Source of the DNA: Candidatus Bathyarchaeia archaeon
GTDB taxonomy: Archaea; Thermoproteota; Bathyarchaeia; Bathyarchaeales; Bathycorpusculaceae
Direction of reading: 5' to 3'
NCBI GenBank assembly: GCA_041447175.1
Contig: CP166960.1
Span: forward strand, 383,365-447,364
DNA length: 64,000 nucleotides
This document shows, in pieces, positions 1 through 8,626 of this stretch; position 1 is the stretch's first letter; each line of letters opens with the position of its first letter. A program made the position numbers and the translations under genes. The notes beneath the pieces are model-generated. The model was given only the letters and a program-made list of their open reading frames with translations. It searched no databases and had not been told where the DNA came from.

Positions 1-81
1 TTGTGGTTGGGCTGGTTGCGTTTGGCGTTGTGGTTGGGCTGGTTGCGTTTGGCGTTGTGGTTGGGCTGGTTGCGTTTGGCG
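1..81. repeat. 27-bp tandem repeat, three copies, truncated by the window edge
   Basis: Three identical 27-base units lie at 1-27, 28-54 and 55-81. On the minus strand each encodes the nine-residue unit TPNATSPTT, so the repeat keeps the reading frame of the propeller gene. Identical copies suggest recent expansion by slippage or unequal recombination; the array may continue to the left. Confidence 0.9.
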
Positions 82-1405
82 TGGTCATGTTGTTGGTGGG
101 TGCCGTGCCTGTTTGGTTTGCGGCTGTTTGGTTGGCTCCGTTGCCCATGAGTAGTAGACCCGTGCCGTTATAGACCGCGTAAGAGGTGCAAGTGTTGTTT
201 GTCACCTCACTCATGACCAGAATACCGTTGGATGTGAAAGCAAAAGCGTAAGGTCCAGGGTTGGTTGAGTTCACCATCATCGGTGGTGACGCAACGCCGT
301 CCTGGTCAACCATGTACAAGTCAATCATGTCCGAATTCTTTTCTGCAACCACCAGCATGTCCCCGTCAGGGTTGAATCCTATCTGCTCGGGTGACGCATC
401 AGCAGCTCCGCTCAAAGGCTGACTGGAACCCTCAATGTAAGTCAGGTTCCCCATGCTGTCAATCATGAACCCTGCAATGTTACCGTTTCCATCAGTAGGC
501 GGTGTCTGTGTTTGGTTGGTGGGTTGAGTTGCGTTGGTTGGAGGTGTTTGGGTTTGGTTGGTTTGTTGGGTTTGGTTGCTTGAGGGTGTTTGGGTTTGGT
601 TTGATGGTTGAGTCATGTTGCTGGGTGTTGTTTGGTTACTTGGGGGTGGTGATTGGCTTGTGGGTGGTCTTTGAGTTTGGTTTTGGGTCACATTATTTGA
701 TGATGTTTGGTTAGATGGCGGCATCAGATTAGTTGGAGTTGTTTGTGTTTGGTTGGTTGGTTGAGTTGTGTTGGTTGGGGTTGTTTGGGTTTGGTTGGTT
801 GATTGGGTTTGATTTCCAGATGGAGTCTGGGTTTGGTTATTTGAAGGAGTTTGGGTTTGGTTTGATGGTTGAGTTACATTACTGGGTGTTGTTTGGTTAG
901 TTGGTCCAGTTTGATTTGAGGGAGGCATCTGGGTTTGGTTACTTGTCTGTGTTTGGTTAGCAGCTGCTCCACCTGTCGTCATGTTGCCTGCCCCGCCTGC
1001 GTTAAGCACATAAACCATCTCGCCGTTCATGGTTAGGCTAATTGGCATTGTGCCCATCGAATCGACTTTGCTGACAAACGTCAAATTGTCTTCGTCCACT
1101 TTAAACACGGTGATTTCGTTGCTTCCCGCGTTGACCGCGAGAAGCCACTCGCCGTTGCTGCTAAGAATTACTGCTCCTTGACTGCCCAGTCTATCGCCTG
1201 TTCCCATTCCTTGAGTTGAAACATTGCCTACGAGCGTTAAGCTGCCGTCCATTCCTCGACTATAAATCATTATGGTGTTGTCTTCTGATGCATTGTCCAT
1301 GGTGTAGACTACGCCGGTGGGTTGTGCATTGACGCTGAAGGTTGCGGCAAAAATTGCCAAAAACGCAATTGCTATGCTAAAAACTGCTACAAGTTTCCTT
1401 TTCAT
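1..1405 (-). CDS. Secreted lactonase-like beta-propeller protein with NQT/PNAT-rich repeats (partial, runs off the left edge)
   Basis: The frame is open from an ATG at 1405 to the window edge (about 468 codons), preceded by a strong ribosome site (GGGAGG). It starts with a hydrophobic signal peptide (MKRKLVAVFSIAIAFLAIF) ending near NAQP, so the product is exported. Residues about 30-130 and 330-430 contain YNCE/6-phosphogluconolactonase-type propeller blades (for example GEWLLAVNAGSNEITVFKVD and GDMLVVAEKNSDMIDLYMVD). Between these halves lies a linker of about 160 residues built from NQT, NVT, NAT and NMT units, each a potential N-glycosylation sequon; a second repeat tract begins at the left edge. 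The fold call is from blade-like motifs; the substrate, if any, is unknown. It is probably an S-layer-associated or surface glycoprotein. The linker inserted into a propeller is unusual and would be densely glycosylated, which fits a genome with a large glycan locus. Confidence 0.8.
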   Translation of the reverse strand, partial: MKRKLVAVFSIAIAFLAIFAATFSVNAQPTGVVYTMDNASEDNTIMIYSRGMDGSLTLVGNVSTQGMGTGDRLGSQGAVILSSNGEWLLAVNAGSNEITVFKVDEDNLTFVSKVDSMGTMPISLTMNGEMVYVLNAGGAGNMTTGGAAANQTQTSNQTQMPPSNQTGPTNQTTPSNVTQPSNQTQTPSNNQTQTPSGNQTQSTNQTQTTPTNTTQPTNQTQTTPTNLMPPSNQTSSNNVTQNQTQRPPTSQSPPPSNQTTPSNMTQPSNQTQTPSSNQTQQTNQTQTPPTNATQPTNQTQTPPTDGNGNIAGFMIDSMGNLTYIEGSSQPLSGAADASPEQIGFNPDGDMLVVAEKNSDMIDLYMVDQDGVASPPMMVNSTNPGPYAFAFTSNGILVMSEVTNNTCTSYAVYNGTGLLLMGNGANQTAANQTGTAPTNNMTTPNATSPTTTPNATSPTTTPNATSPTT

Positions 1406-1682
1406 GAAATTTATTTCCTCCCATCAGTAAGTTGGGAGCGCAAGGGCATGTTTAGCAAAAATTTTCTCATAAACCTATGTTGGCGCTTCAGTAGAACTAC
1501 GAATTGTAGCCTATCAAGTGATGCACAGTCGCTTATGCCTTTGTTTTGGTTGCTAACTGTTTTTTTCTGCGTGGTGTAGTTTAGAAACCTGCTGATTTTC
1601 TGTTTGCTAAATTTATAATCTGTATGGCGGATACGTAATCTTTTAAGCAATCTAAACAAATGCACGTAAAGCGTGAGCGGAT

Positions 1683-2549
1683 ATGAATAAGCCAAAAGTT
1701 GCGGTCGCCCTCCTAATTGTGATTCTGGTTTGCTCTTCAGGTATGAACTTTTATCAGTATACACAAAACACGGCGGCAACAGCCAAAAACGACGCTGCAC
1801 AAATGCGGCTGGAAATGACTTCTCTGCTCAGTCAAGTACAACTTCAAGTGAACAATGAACTGAACAAACTTGACGCCGCATTAGCCGAGGCTTGTGCTCA
1901 ACTTTCAACCACAGATTTGCAGGGTATTCAGGCGCGCAGTATTCTGAGCAGCTTAGCGGCAAGTAACCCTTTGATTGTGAATGCGGCGACCTGCGATGCT
2001 GAAGATGTGCTTTTGGCTGTTGAGCCTAGTCAGTACAGCAGCATTGAAGGCGAAGACATATCCGGTCAAGAACAAAACCTTCAGATGCATCAGACCATGC
2101 GTCCTGCCATGAGCGGCATGATTTTGCTGGTGGAGGGCTTCTACGGCGTTGTTCTGGTCGCTCCCATCTTTGATTCAGAAGCCACGTTTGTGGGCTCCCT
2201 GAGCATAGTTATTCAGCCCAGCCAACTCATCAAGGGCGTCGCCGAGTCAACCGTTGCAGGCAAGCCTGATTACTCGTTTTTTGCAATGCAGACGGATGGG
2301 CGAATGATATACGACGCCGACCCCGCCCAAGAAGGCAAAATGACCTTCTCTGACCCCGCCTACGCCAACTTCCCCGAGCTAATTGTTTTGGCGCATCAGG
2401 TGGCGGCGGAAAACTTTGGGTACGGCACATACCAGTACCATGAAACCCTCGCGTCACAGGATGTGGTGAAAAAGGAAGCCTACTGGGCAACCATCGGCAT
2501 TTACGGCGCAGAATGGCGACTGGTCATGGTGCACGTTCTGGATGCATGA
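1683..2549 (+). CDS. Membrane-anchored extracytoplasmic sensor-like protein (Cache-like), no output domain
   Basis: 288 residues. One N-terminal membrane segment (about residues 7-24, VALLIVILVCSSG) is followed by a helical stretch rich in Gln and Leu (30-85) and an alpha/beta region (about 90-285) with features of dCache/PAS-like extracellular sensors, such as GFYGVVLVAPIFD, a blade ending in GSLSIVIQPSQL, and FFAMQTDGRMIYDADP. No kinase, HAMP or methyl-accepting domain follows: the chain ends right after the sensor. The next gene (27 bp downstream, same strand) is a 5TM-LYT membrane sensor module, so the two probably form one operon. I infer that they work together as a receptor or as substrate-binding and membrane parts. 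The ligand is unknown. The Cache assignment rests on pattern and should be treated as tentative. Confidence 0.7.
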   Translation: MNKPKVAVALLIVILVCSSGMNFYQYTQNTAATAKNDAAQMRLEMTSLLSQVQLQVNNELNKLDAALAEACAQLSTTDLQGIQARSILSSLAASNPLIVNAATCDAEDVLLAVEPSQYSSIEGEDISGQEQNLQMHQTMRPAMSGMILLVEGFYGVVLVAPIFDSEATFVGSLSIVIQPSQLIKGVAESTVAGKPDYSFFAMQTDGRMIYDADPAQEGKMTFSDPAYANFPELIVLAHQVAAENFGYGTYQYHETLASQDVVKKEAYWATIGIYGAEWRLVMVHVLDA

Positions 2550-2576
2550 CTAAAACACGAGGAGTAACTGAACCCA

Positions 2577-3167
2577 ATGACACAAACCCTGATAAGCATC
2601 TTCACCCTGCTTGGAACAGCTTCTTTCATGATTGTACTCGCCCTTGTCCTGTCCACCTTTCTGTTTAAGCCACACACCACAAAAAACAAGACCCTTCTTG
2701 GAGTAGCCTTTGGCGTCCTCTTTGGGTTACTTGCAATCTACGGCACCCTAATGGGTACACCTCTTGAGGACGGGACGATAATTAATGTTCGGGAATTGGC
2801 AGTTATGGCTGCGGGCTTTGCAGGTGGACCCCTCGCGGGGCTCATAGCGGGCTTAATGGGCGGAATCCACCGCTACACCGTCGGCGGCGCGACCGCGTTG
2901 CCCTGTGCCATCTCCACAATCCTCATCGGAGTCATTGCAGGATTTGTTTCAGCCAAGCTATCTGGACGGCTTTATCTGGTGAAGGCGTTGGCGCTTGGGT
3001 TTGTGTTGGAGTCCGCGGCTATGGGCTTAATTTTGGCGCTGGTGCAGCCTTTCTCGGTAGCAGTTAGCATTTTGAGCCAAATTGCGGTTACAATGATTGC
3101 CGCAAACACGGTTGGTTTTGTTCTCTGGGTTTACTTGTTTAGAAAAGTGAGCCCCGAACAAACCTGA
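2577..3167 (+). CDS. 5TM-LYT (LytS/YhcK-type) integral membrane sensor module, stand-alone
   Basis: 196 residues, almost all membrane segments. The central part carries the signature of 5TMR-LYT receptor domains: an N-terminal helix, then NVRELAVMAAGFAGGP, then GLIAGLMGGIHRYTVGG and the ALPCAISTILIGVIAG helix. In bacteria this module usually precedes a histidine kinase or GGDEF domain (LytS, YhcK) and is implicated in sensing murein- or pyruvate-related signals. Here nothing follows it. It lies 27 bp after the Cache-like gene in the same direction, with GAGGAG upstream of the ATG at 2577. A transport role, as for other small 5-6 TM proteins, cannot be excluded. Confidence 0.75.
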   Translation: MTQTLISIFTLLGTASFMIVLALVLSTFLFKPHTTKNKTLLGVAFGVLFGLLAIYGTLMGTPLEDGTIINVRELAVMAAGFAGGPLAGLIAGLMGGIHRYTVGGATALPCAISTILIGVIAGFVSAKLSGRLYLVKALALGFVLESAAMGLILALVQPFSVAVSILSQIAVTMIAANTVGFVLWVYLFRKVSPEQT

Positions 3168-3201
3168 CTTGCCATCCCCCGTTTAAAGAAGGACCGGTTT
3201 T

Positions 3202-3897
3202 TCATTTGAGAGCTTCTGTTATGTCGCTGATTTTTTCAAGGATTTTTTCTGCCCCTTTTTCACGCAACAGTTCCCGTAGGTTGCTTGCCGATACTTGAGG
3301 CGGAATACACCCAAACGCCCTAACACCTGCGCCCTTCGCGGAGGCTATATCGTCCACGCTGTCCCCAACATAAACCGCCTCCTGCATCCCCAGCTTCTCC
3401 AAAGCCAACCGAATCGGTAACTGGTCCGGCTTAGCTTTCTCAGGCGGGTAATCCTCCATCGCCACCACAGCATCAAAAAAGCTTTCTACGCCAAATTTTC
3501 TGAGAATGTAAACGGTTTCTTCTTTGGGTCTGCCGGTAACAATGCCTAACCGGTGCTCTTTGCGGAGGGTTTCCAGTTGCGGTTTAGGCAACAGCCACTT
3601 TTCATTTTCTATGAAGCCCAGCGTTCCCTCATTGCCAAGGTAGAGTTCCTGAAATTTCTGGACAACTTCCACTCTTGGCGGCGTTTTGCCTCTCTTTGCG
3701 ATGATGGCTTGGGTGAGGTCCCAGTCGTTGTTGTAGCCGCCCTTCTGCTTGTACTCTTGAATCTCTTCAGGTTCGGCTTTAGTTCCTGTGAAGAACTCGA
3801 CGGTTTCTTGGATGGCTTTACGGTAGGAGTCAGTAACGTCTACGAGTACGCCGTCCATGTCAAACAGCACAGCGGAGGAGTGGGCGGATTCTTTCAA
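3202..3897 (-). CDS. HAD-superfamily (subfamily IA) phosphatase, phosphoglycolate-phosphatase-like
   Basis: 231 residues with all four HAD motifs: motif I LFDMDGVLVD (nucleophile D13, general acid D15), motif II IVTG (T121), motif III Lys (K156 in EKAKPDQ) and motif IV YVGDSVDD (D179, D183). A helical cap lies between motifs I and II (about 20-100) and includes GGYNNDWDL, a sequence I associate with the 'HAD-SF-IA hypothetical 1' group. It probably removes phosphate from a small phosphorylated metabolite in the cytoplasm; the substrate cannot be read from the sequence. The start is a TTG at 3897 with a weak purine-rich site (GGGAAGAA) upstream, so a slightly different start is possible. It is transcribed alone, convergent with the 5TM-LYT gene. 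Confidence 0.85.
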   Translation of the reverse strand: MKESAHSSAVLFDMDGVLVDVTDSYRKAIQETVEFFTGTKAEPEEIQEYKQKGGYNNDWDLTQAIIAKRGKTPPRVEVVQKFQELYLGNEGTLGFIENEKWLLPKPQLETLRKEHRLGIVTGRPKEETVYILRKFGVESFFDAVVAMEDYPPEKAKPDQLPIRLALEKLGMQEAVYVGDSVDDIASAKGAGVRAFGCIPPQVSASNLRELLREKGAEKILEKISDITEALK

Positions 3898-4044
3898 GTT
3901 TCTTCCCTATAAGGCGTGGACATTTTGGGTATTAACCTTTTGCAGTGGGCTCCCTAAAGCCTGTCCGCCTTAAAAAGATGGGTCACGTGAAGAGGTCCCT
4001 TAAAGAAAGTATCTACCCAGACACGTTTCTCGGTTTAACCTAGA

Positions 4045-4278
4045 TTATGTTGTTGCGGGGCTCATCTCGTTTTCCATAGAGGGTGGCTGGTGTCTAGCCA
4101 TAACATGGCTCATGTAGTCCTCTCGGGAACTAAAAAGACTGCCACAGATGGGACATTTGAGCATGTAGTCCTCGGTCACTTTTGGTTCGGGAATGTTGAT
4201 GTCTTGCATGCCGCCCGCCCGCGCCGTTCGAGTGTCGTTGCCGCCGTGAACGTTTGAGCCAGAATTACTCTTTGACAA
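4045..4278 (-). CDS. Small C2H2 zinc-finger protein
   Basis: 77 residues. I chose the TTG at 4278 because a near-perfect ribosome site (GGAGGTGA) lies four bases before it; the open frame continues upstream to 4359 but without such a site. The C-terminal half has a classical zinc knuckle, CPICGSLFSSREDYMSH then four residues and H (C-x2-C-x12-H-x4-H). The N-terminal half is polar and probably disordered (SNSGSNVHGGNDTRTARAGG). Proteins of this size with a single C2H2 finger are common and mostly uncharacterised in archaea; binding of DNA, RNA or protein is possible. It stands alone between the HAD phosphatase and the SDR gene. Confidence 0.75.
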   Translation of the reverse strand: MSKSNSGSNVHGGNDTRTARAGGMQDINIPEPKVTEDYMLKCPICGSLFSSREDYMSHVMARHQPPSMENEMSPATT

Positions 4279-4395
4279 GAACTCACCTCCACTACGCCAA
4301 CGACAATGCATGCGGGTTTTTGTTCTTAAAGATATGTGACTGTGCCCACAAAGCAACAAAATACTTTTGCTTACCCGCGAACGCGTTTGCCGCTG

Positions 4396-5382
4396 TTAAT
4401 TGTAAGGCGACATTTTCACAAGTTTCTTCATGATGACTTTTTGGAACAACACAATCGGCAATTTAAAAAACCTAAACGTCTCCTTCACCTGCTTAAAGTA
4501 TTCGTCACTGACCTGATTTTGGAACCTAAATTCTTGCTGGGCTTCTTTAGTGTCATACCAGTCTAAATGATACGTGTTGATGTCTGGCGTGAAGTATTTG
4601 CGGTCAGGCACAGAAAGTGACAAAGACCCAAACAAACGGGATAAAAATTCGCCCCCGTGCATTTGCCAGCCGTTTTCTTCTCCACCCCCAAGAATATACG
4701 CTTGGTTTTTTTGAGTAGCTCCCGCTTTTAGCTTCTCCGCACCCGCAACCAAACCCGTCGCCACATCTTCAGCCATTATCATCTCAAGCCGCATATCTGG
4801 ATGCATGTCAAAAATCTCCTCCAACAGCGGAAAAACGCTCACCAGCGACCATATGGAAAAGTTTGGAAGCACCCCTGCAAGCCTAAAAACCAGATAGTTG
4901 TCGGCGTTTTCTTTGAGGAATTGTTCGCATTTTATTTTTGATTCCTCATAATTCCCCGTTACCACCAAGGGGTCATTGCGGTTGACCAGTTTGTTTTGGA
5001 GTTGGGTGGGTCCCATCACGCTGGCTGACGAAGTAAAAACAAACGGGACCTCACGTTTTGTTGCTTTGATTGCGTTTACTAAATTAACTGTGCCTCCCAA
5101 ATTAACATCCATTGTCAGTTCGCGGCGTTTTTTTGAGGCGGGAGGAATTATCGCTGCAAGATGAACCACTGCGTCGCATTCTTCAACCGCTTTTTTCACA
5201 TCTTCAAAATTTCGAATGTCCCCAAACACCACTTTCTCAATTTTGTTTTGGTATTTTTTTGCGTCTTTGCGGGTTTTTTTGTTGTCTACCTCAAAAACCG
5301 TTACTTCGTGGGCTCGTTTGTGGGCTTCTTCTATGACGGCTTTTCCGATGTTGCCAAATGCTCCCGTGATTAGTAGTTTCAT
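4396..5382 (-). CDS. NAD(P)-dependent epimerase/dehydratase (extended SDR)
   Basis: 328 residues. The Rossmann dinucleotide site is at the N-terminus (LLITGAFGNIGKAV, residues 3-16, GxxGxxG), followed by an acidic residue at the end of strand 2 (FEVDN) and DIRNFEDV. The active-site region has a Ser tract (FTSSASVMGP) and YEESK (Tyr-x3-Lys). The second half, which fixes the substrate in this family, is not diagnostic; nucleotide-sugar epimerases and dehydratases and isoflavone-reductase-like enzymes share the fold. It is cytosolic. The gene is upstream of and convergent with nothing obvious; the cobamide-type amidotransferase ends 124 bp before its start on the same strand, so it could be the last gene of that transcript. 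Confidence 0.85.
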   Translation of the reverse strand: MKLLITGAFGNIGKAVIEEAHKRAHEVTVFEVDNKKTRKDAKKYQNKIEKVVFGDIRNFEDVKKAVEECDAVVHLAAIIPPASKKRRELTMDVNLGGTVNLVNAIKATKREVPFVFTSSASVMGPTQLQNKLVNRNDPLVVTGNYEESKIKCEQFLKENADNYLVFRLAGVLPNFSIWSLVSVFPLLEEIFDMHPDMRLEMIMAEDVATGLVAGAEKLKAGATQKNQAYILGGGEENGWQMHGGEFLSRLFGSLSLSVPDRKYFTPDINTYHLDWYDTKEAQQEFRFQNQVSDEYFKQVKETFRFFKLPIVLFQKVIMKKLVKMSPYN

Positions 5383-5506
5383 TTGTTGTTCCCCAGAGTT
5401 CTAGTACGCTGCGTTAATGAGCTTGTTGTCCCATCATGTTTGAGCATTCTAACGGTGAACCCGCCCTTTAGCCTTTCACCTGCTTTTTGTTTGTTCTCTT
5501 ACGCAT

Positions 5507-7063
5507 CTAAGGCTGTTTGTCCGCTTCTGAAGGTTTGGCTCGGGGGTCCCGCAGCAAGTCTTTGCGGAAGTCTTCGGCAAACGCCTCAAAATCCACCTCC
5601 GCAAAGGTAGGCGGCGCCGCCACCTGCAGGATTTTCTCCAACTCCAAATGTTCTTCCGCGGTCTGCAACGCTTTGGCGCCGAATTCTTCGTAGCAGATTT
5701 CCACCTCAGGAATTTTGCCTCGCCCCTCCACATCCACCACAGGAACTACCCCCAGCACCTGCACGCCCGCGTTTGCAAATGCGTCGTGGATGGCTTGTTT
5801 GACTTCGGGGGTGAGGTAGCCCATGCAGACGCGGTTGAGGATGACGCCTGCGGGTTTTGCTCCGAGGCGTTTGAGCAGGCTGATGTAGTTGAGGGCGCCC
5901 ACCATGCCGCCTTCGATGCCTTCTTTGTCGCAGCCCACCACCAGCACCGTCGGCACGCCCAGGGACGCGGCGATTTCTGCCGTGGATCGCGGTGTGGGAA
6001 TCTGCTTAAACAGCAGTCCCGTGAAGGCGTCCATGGCGCCCTCCACAACCACTAACTCGTAGTCCTCGGTTGCTTCTTTGAGGGCGGTTGTGTGGCGTTT
6101 CCAGCCGCAGCTTGCCACCGCCATAGACGAGTACCCATAGATGGGCTGCTTAATCAGGTAAAGTGCAGGAACTAAATCCCGAATGTCTGCGCCGACCTTC
6201 ACCACTCCCACGTTCACGCCCCTTCGTTTGAGGGCAGCCACCAGTCCCGTCGTGAGGAAGGTTTTGCCTGACCCGCTCTCTAACGCGGTAACTAGCAGGG
6301 CGCGGGGCGGCTGGGGCTGTTTGGGGGTGGTTTTGGGGTGGAGGTTTGTGGCGATTCCGATTTCGTCTTTGATGGTGGCTTGGAGTTTGGCGTTTGCCCT
6401 GCGGATTTGTGCCTGTTCGGTGGGGGTTAGGTTGAGGGTTTTGGCGATGCCGTCGGTTAGGGCTGGGTTGTGGTCTAGCAGTGCGTGGGGCAGCACGCCC
6501 ACCACGTTGCCCGCGGAGTTGGCGACGCCTGAAATGAGGTCTTTGGGTTGGCTGCGGTAATCCAAGTGCTGCACATGCGAGGTTAGGATGGGTTTGGCGT
6601 TTTTGCCCAAGGTGAGGTCGCCGTAGGTGTGGCAGTGAAACCCCGACGCCTTTGCGCCCACGGTGTCGCATAAAAAACTGCTGCCCGTTATGGTGGCGGT
6701 GACTTGGTCAGTGCAGATAAGCGGCTTAAACTCCACCTCCAACAGCCCCAACCCCTCCTTCACAATCGGCTTAGGCGAAAGCCGCCCCACATCAGTCCTC
6801 AAAGAAAGAATCTGAAAACCCGAGCATACGCCCAGCACAAACTTCCCCGAGTCCGCCATCCGCAGGATTTCCCGCTCTACGTTGCCTTGGATGGCGTGGG
6901 ATTCCACTAAGCTGCCGCCTGGAATGACAAGCATGTCCAGCGTTTCGGAGGCTGGTTTTCCCTCCACAGTGCCGTCGGCTTGGACAAGGTCGGTTGGCAG
7001 GTTACCAAACGCTTCAAAGCAGGGCAGTGCACCAGGCACGTAGACTAAGCCGATGTGTTTCAC
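5507..7063 (-). CDS. Fused glutamine amidotransferase + dethiobiotin-synthetase-like ATPase (CobB/CobQ-like, domain order swapped)
   Basis: 518 residues. Residues 1-215 form a class I glutamine amidotransferase resembling PurQ: IPGGSLVESHA, nucleophile elbow LGVCSGFQIL (C80) and a probable triad His in GVLPHALLDHN (H193). Residues about 253-515 form a P-loop amidoligase of the BioD/CobB type: LESGSGKTF (residues 261-269), ELVVVEGAMDAFTG, and GVPTVLVVGCDKEG. CobB/CbiA and CobQ/CbiP have the ATPase first and the amidotransferase second; here the order is reversed. By family, it should amidate carboxylates of a large acid substrate, plausibly a corrinoid or other tetrapyrrole, given cbiB, cobD and cobT genes nearby. 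The substrate is inference. It lies immediately downstream of the hsd operon, on the same strand. Confidence 0.8.
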   Translation of the reverse strand: MKHIGLVYVPGALPCFEAFGNLPTDLVQADGTVEGKPASETLDMLVIPGGSLVESHAIQGNVEREILRMADSGKFVLGVCSGFQILSLRTDVGRLSPKPIVKEGLGLLEVEFKPLICTDQVTATITGSSFLCDTVGAKASGFHCHTYGDLTLGKNAKPILTSHVQHLDYRSQPKDLISGVANSAGNVVGVLPHALLDHNPALTDGIAKTLNLTPTEQAQIRRANAKLQATIKDEIGIATNLHPKTTPKQPQPPRALLVTALESGSGKTFLTTGLVAALKRRGVNVGVVKVGADIRDLVPALYLIKQPIYGYSSMAVASCGWKRHTTALKEATEDYELVVVEGAMDAFTGLLFKQIPTPRSTAEIAASLGVPTVLVVGCDKEGIEGGMVGALNYISLLKRLGAKPAGVILNRVCMGYLTPEVKQAIHDAFANAGVQVLGVVPVVDVEGRGKIPEVEICYEEFGAKALQTAEEHLELEKILQVAAPPTFAEVDFEAFAEDFRKDLLRDPRAKPSEADKQP

Positions 7064-7151
7064 TTGGGCTCCTCAGATGTTGGTTAATGGTGGCGGTTTA
7101 TTTAATGTGGTAGGCTCCATCAACCAAGCTTTGGAAACGGAGCGGGGGCGG

Positions 7152-8624
7152 CTATTTTTCTGTTTGGTTAAGTTCCTCGGCTATGCTGCTGAACTGTTCC
7201 AGTGCGGCTTGCAGGTTTTCTGTGATTTCTCGGGCAATCACCTCTGGCGGCGGCAGGTTTTCGGTGTCCTCTAAGCTTTCGTCTTTGAGCCAGAAAATGT
7301 CCAGGTTGGCTTTGTCGCGTTGCATAAGCTCCGTGTATGTGTAGGGTTTGAAGCGGTCGGTGGGTTGGCGGTCGTGGCGGTTTTTCGGGTTATAGCAGGC
7401 GACGAAGTCTTTGAGGTCTTTGCTGGTGAGGGGGTTTGTTTTGAGGGTGAAGTGTTTGTTGGTGCGCAGGTCATAAATCCAAAGCTTTTCTGTCCACGGC
7501 TTTTCACTGGCGGGTTTACGGTCAAAAAAGAGCACGTTTGTTTTAACTCCTGGTTTATAGAATATCCCCGTCGGCAACCTAAGTAGGGTGTGAACATCAC
7601 ATTCGTCAAGTATTTTTTTGCGTATGGTTTCCCCTGCTCCGCCTTCAAAAAGCACGTTGTCTGGGACTACTATGGCCGCTCTGCCGTAAATTTTTAGGAT
7701 TGTTTTGACATGTTGGAGGAAGTTTAGTTGTTTGTTGCTTGTTGTTGCCCAAAAATCCTGCCGTTCATAAGTTTGAGTCTCTTTGCTTGATTTGTCCTCA
7801 CCATTGGTCACCGTGTAACTGGCTCTTTTGCCAAACGGCGGATTTGTCATGACCACATCAAAGCGTTTGCCCTTGTCATTGATAAGTGAGTCTCCCGTTT
7901 CTATTGGGCAGGGTTGGTCTGGCTCGCCGTCTATGCCGTGAAGGTACAAATTCATTACACATAAACGCACGACATTATCCACTATATCTTTACCAGTAAA
8001 CGTATTGGAGCGCAGAAATTGTTTCTGTTCTACGTCTAAAGTTGGGTCCTTAGACATATAATCGTGGGCTGCAATAATGAAGCCACCAGTGCCACAGGCG
8101 GGGTCATTAACAGTCATCCCCACTTTGGGCTGCATAACCTCCACAATTGCTTTGATTAGTTGCCGTGGAGTGAAATATTCGCCAGCACCACTTTTGATGT
8201 CTTCTGCGTTCTTCTCCAACAACCCCTCATAAATGGTGCCTTTTACATCAATATCCAAGCCAAGCCAAGTTTCCCGATTTATTAGGTCAATTAGGCGTTT
8301 AAATTTGGCTGGGTCTTGAATCCGATTTTGAGCTTTGCGAAAAATTACCCCCAACAACCCTTTTTCCTTGCTCAAATCCTCAAGCAAATGGCGATAGTGA
8401 ATTTCCAATTCTGCCCCGTCTTTAGTAATTAGGCTCTGCCAATCCAACCCTTCTGGAATTGTGGACGACTTGTTGAAGGGAGGTTTAGTTTGCTCATCAG
8501 CCATCTTCAAAAACAACAAATAAGTTAACTGCTCCACATAATCCCCATAACTAACCCCATCATCCCTAAGGACGTTGCAGTAATTCCACACTCTCTGCAC
8601 AATAGGCGCTGCTTCACTTGACAT
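7152..8624 (-). CDS. hsdM: Type I restriction-modification system, N6-adenine methyltransferase subunit M
   Basis: 490 residues, typical for HsdM. There is an N-terminal helical bundle (LTYLLFLKMADE), then EYFTPRQLIKAIVE, the SAM-binding motif I DPACGTGGFI (174-183) and catalytic motif IV NPPFG (261-265), as expected for gamma-class N6-adenine methyltransferases. It methylates adenines in the target set by HsdS and provides the core of the M2S and R2M2S complexes. It is the last gene of a compact hsdR-hsdS-hsdM operon: the hsdS stop is two bases upstream of this ATG. All motifs are intact, so the enzyme is probably active. Confidence 0.95.
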   Translation of the reverse strand: MSSEAAPIVQRVWNYCNVLRDDGVSYGDYVEQLTYLLFLKMADEQTKPPFNKSSTIPEGLDWQSLITKDGAELEIHYRHLLEDLSKEKGLLGVIFRKAQNRIQDPAKFKRLIDLINRETWLGLDIDVKGTIYEGLLEKNAEDIKSGAGEYFTPRQLIKAIVEVMQPKVGMTVNDPACGTGGFIIAAHDYMSKDPTLDVEQKQFLRSNTFTGKDIVDNVVRLCVMNLYLHGIDGEPDQPCPIETGDSLINDKGKRFDVVMTNPPFGKRASYTVTNGEDKSSKETQTYERQDFWATTSNKQLNFLQHVKTILKIYGRAAIVVPDNVLFEGGAGETIRKKILDECDVHTLLRLPTGIFYKPGVKTNVLFFDRKPASEKPWTEKLWIYDLRTNKHFTLKTNPLTSKDLKDFVACYNPKNRHDRQPTDRFKPYTYTELMQRDKANLDIFWLKDESLEDTENLPPPEVIAREITENLQAALEQFSSIAEELNQTEK

Positions 8625-8626
8625 AT

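Noticed and set aside
1411-1800. 129-codon minus-strand frame covering the start of the Cache-like gene
   Set aside because: It is antisense to the membrane segment of the 1683 gene, crosses the upstream promoter region, and shows no protein features.
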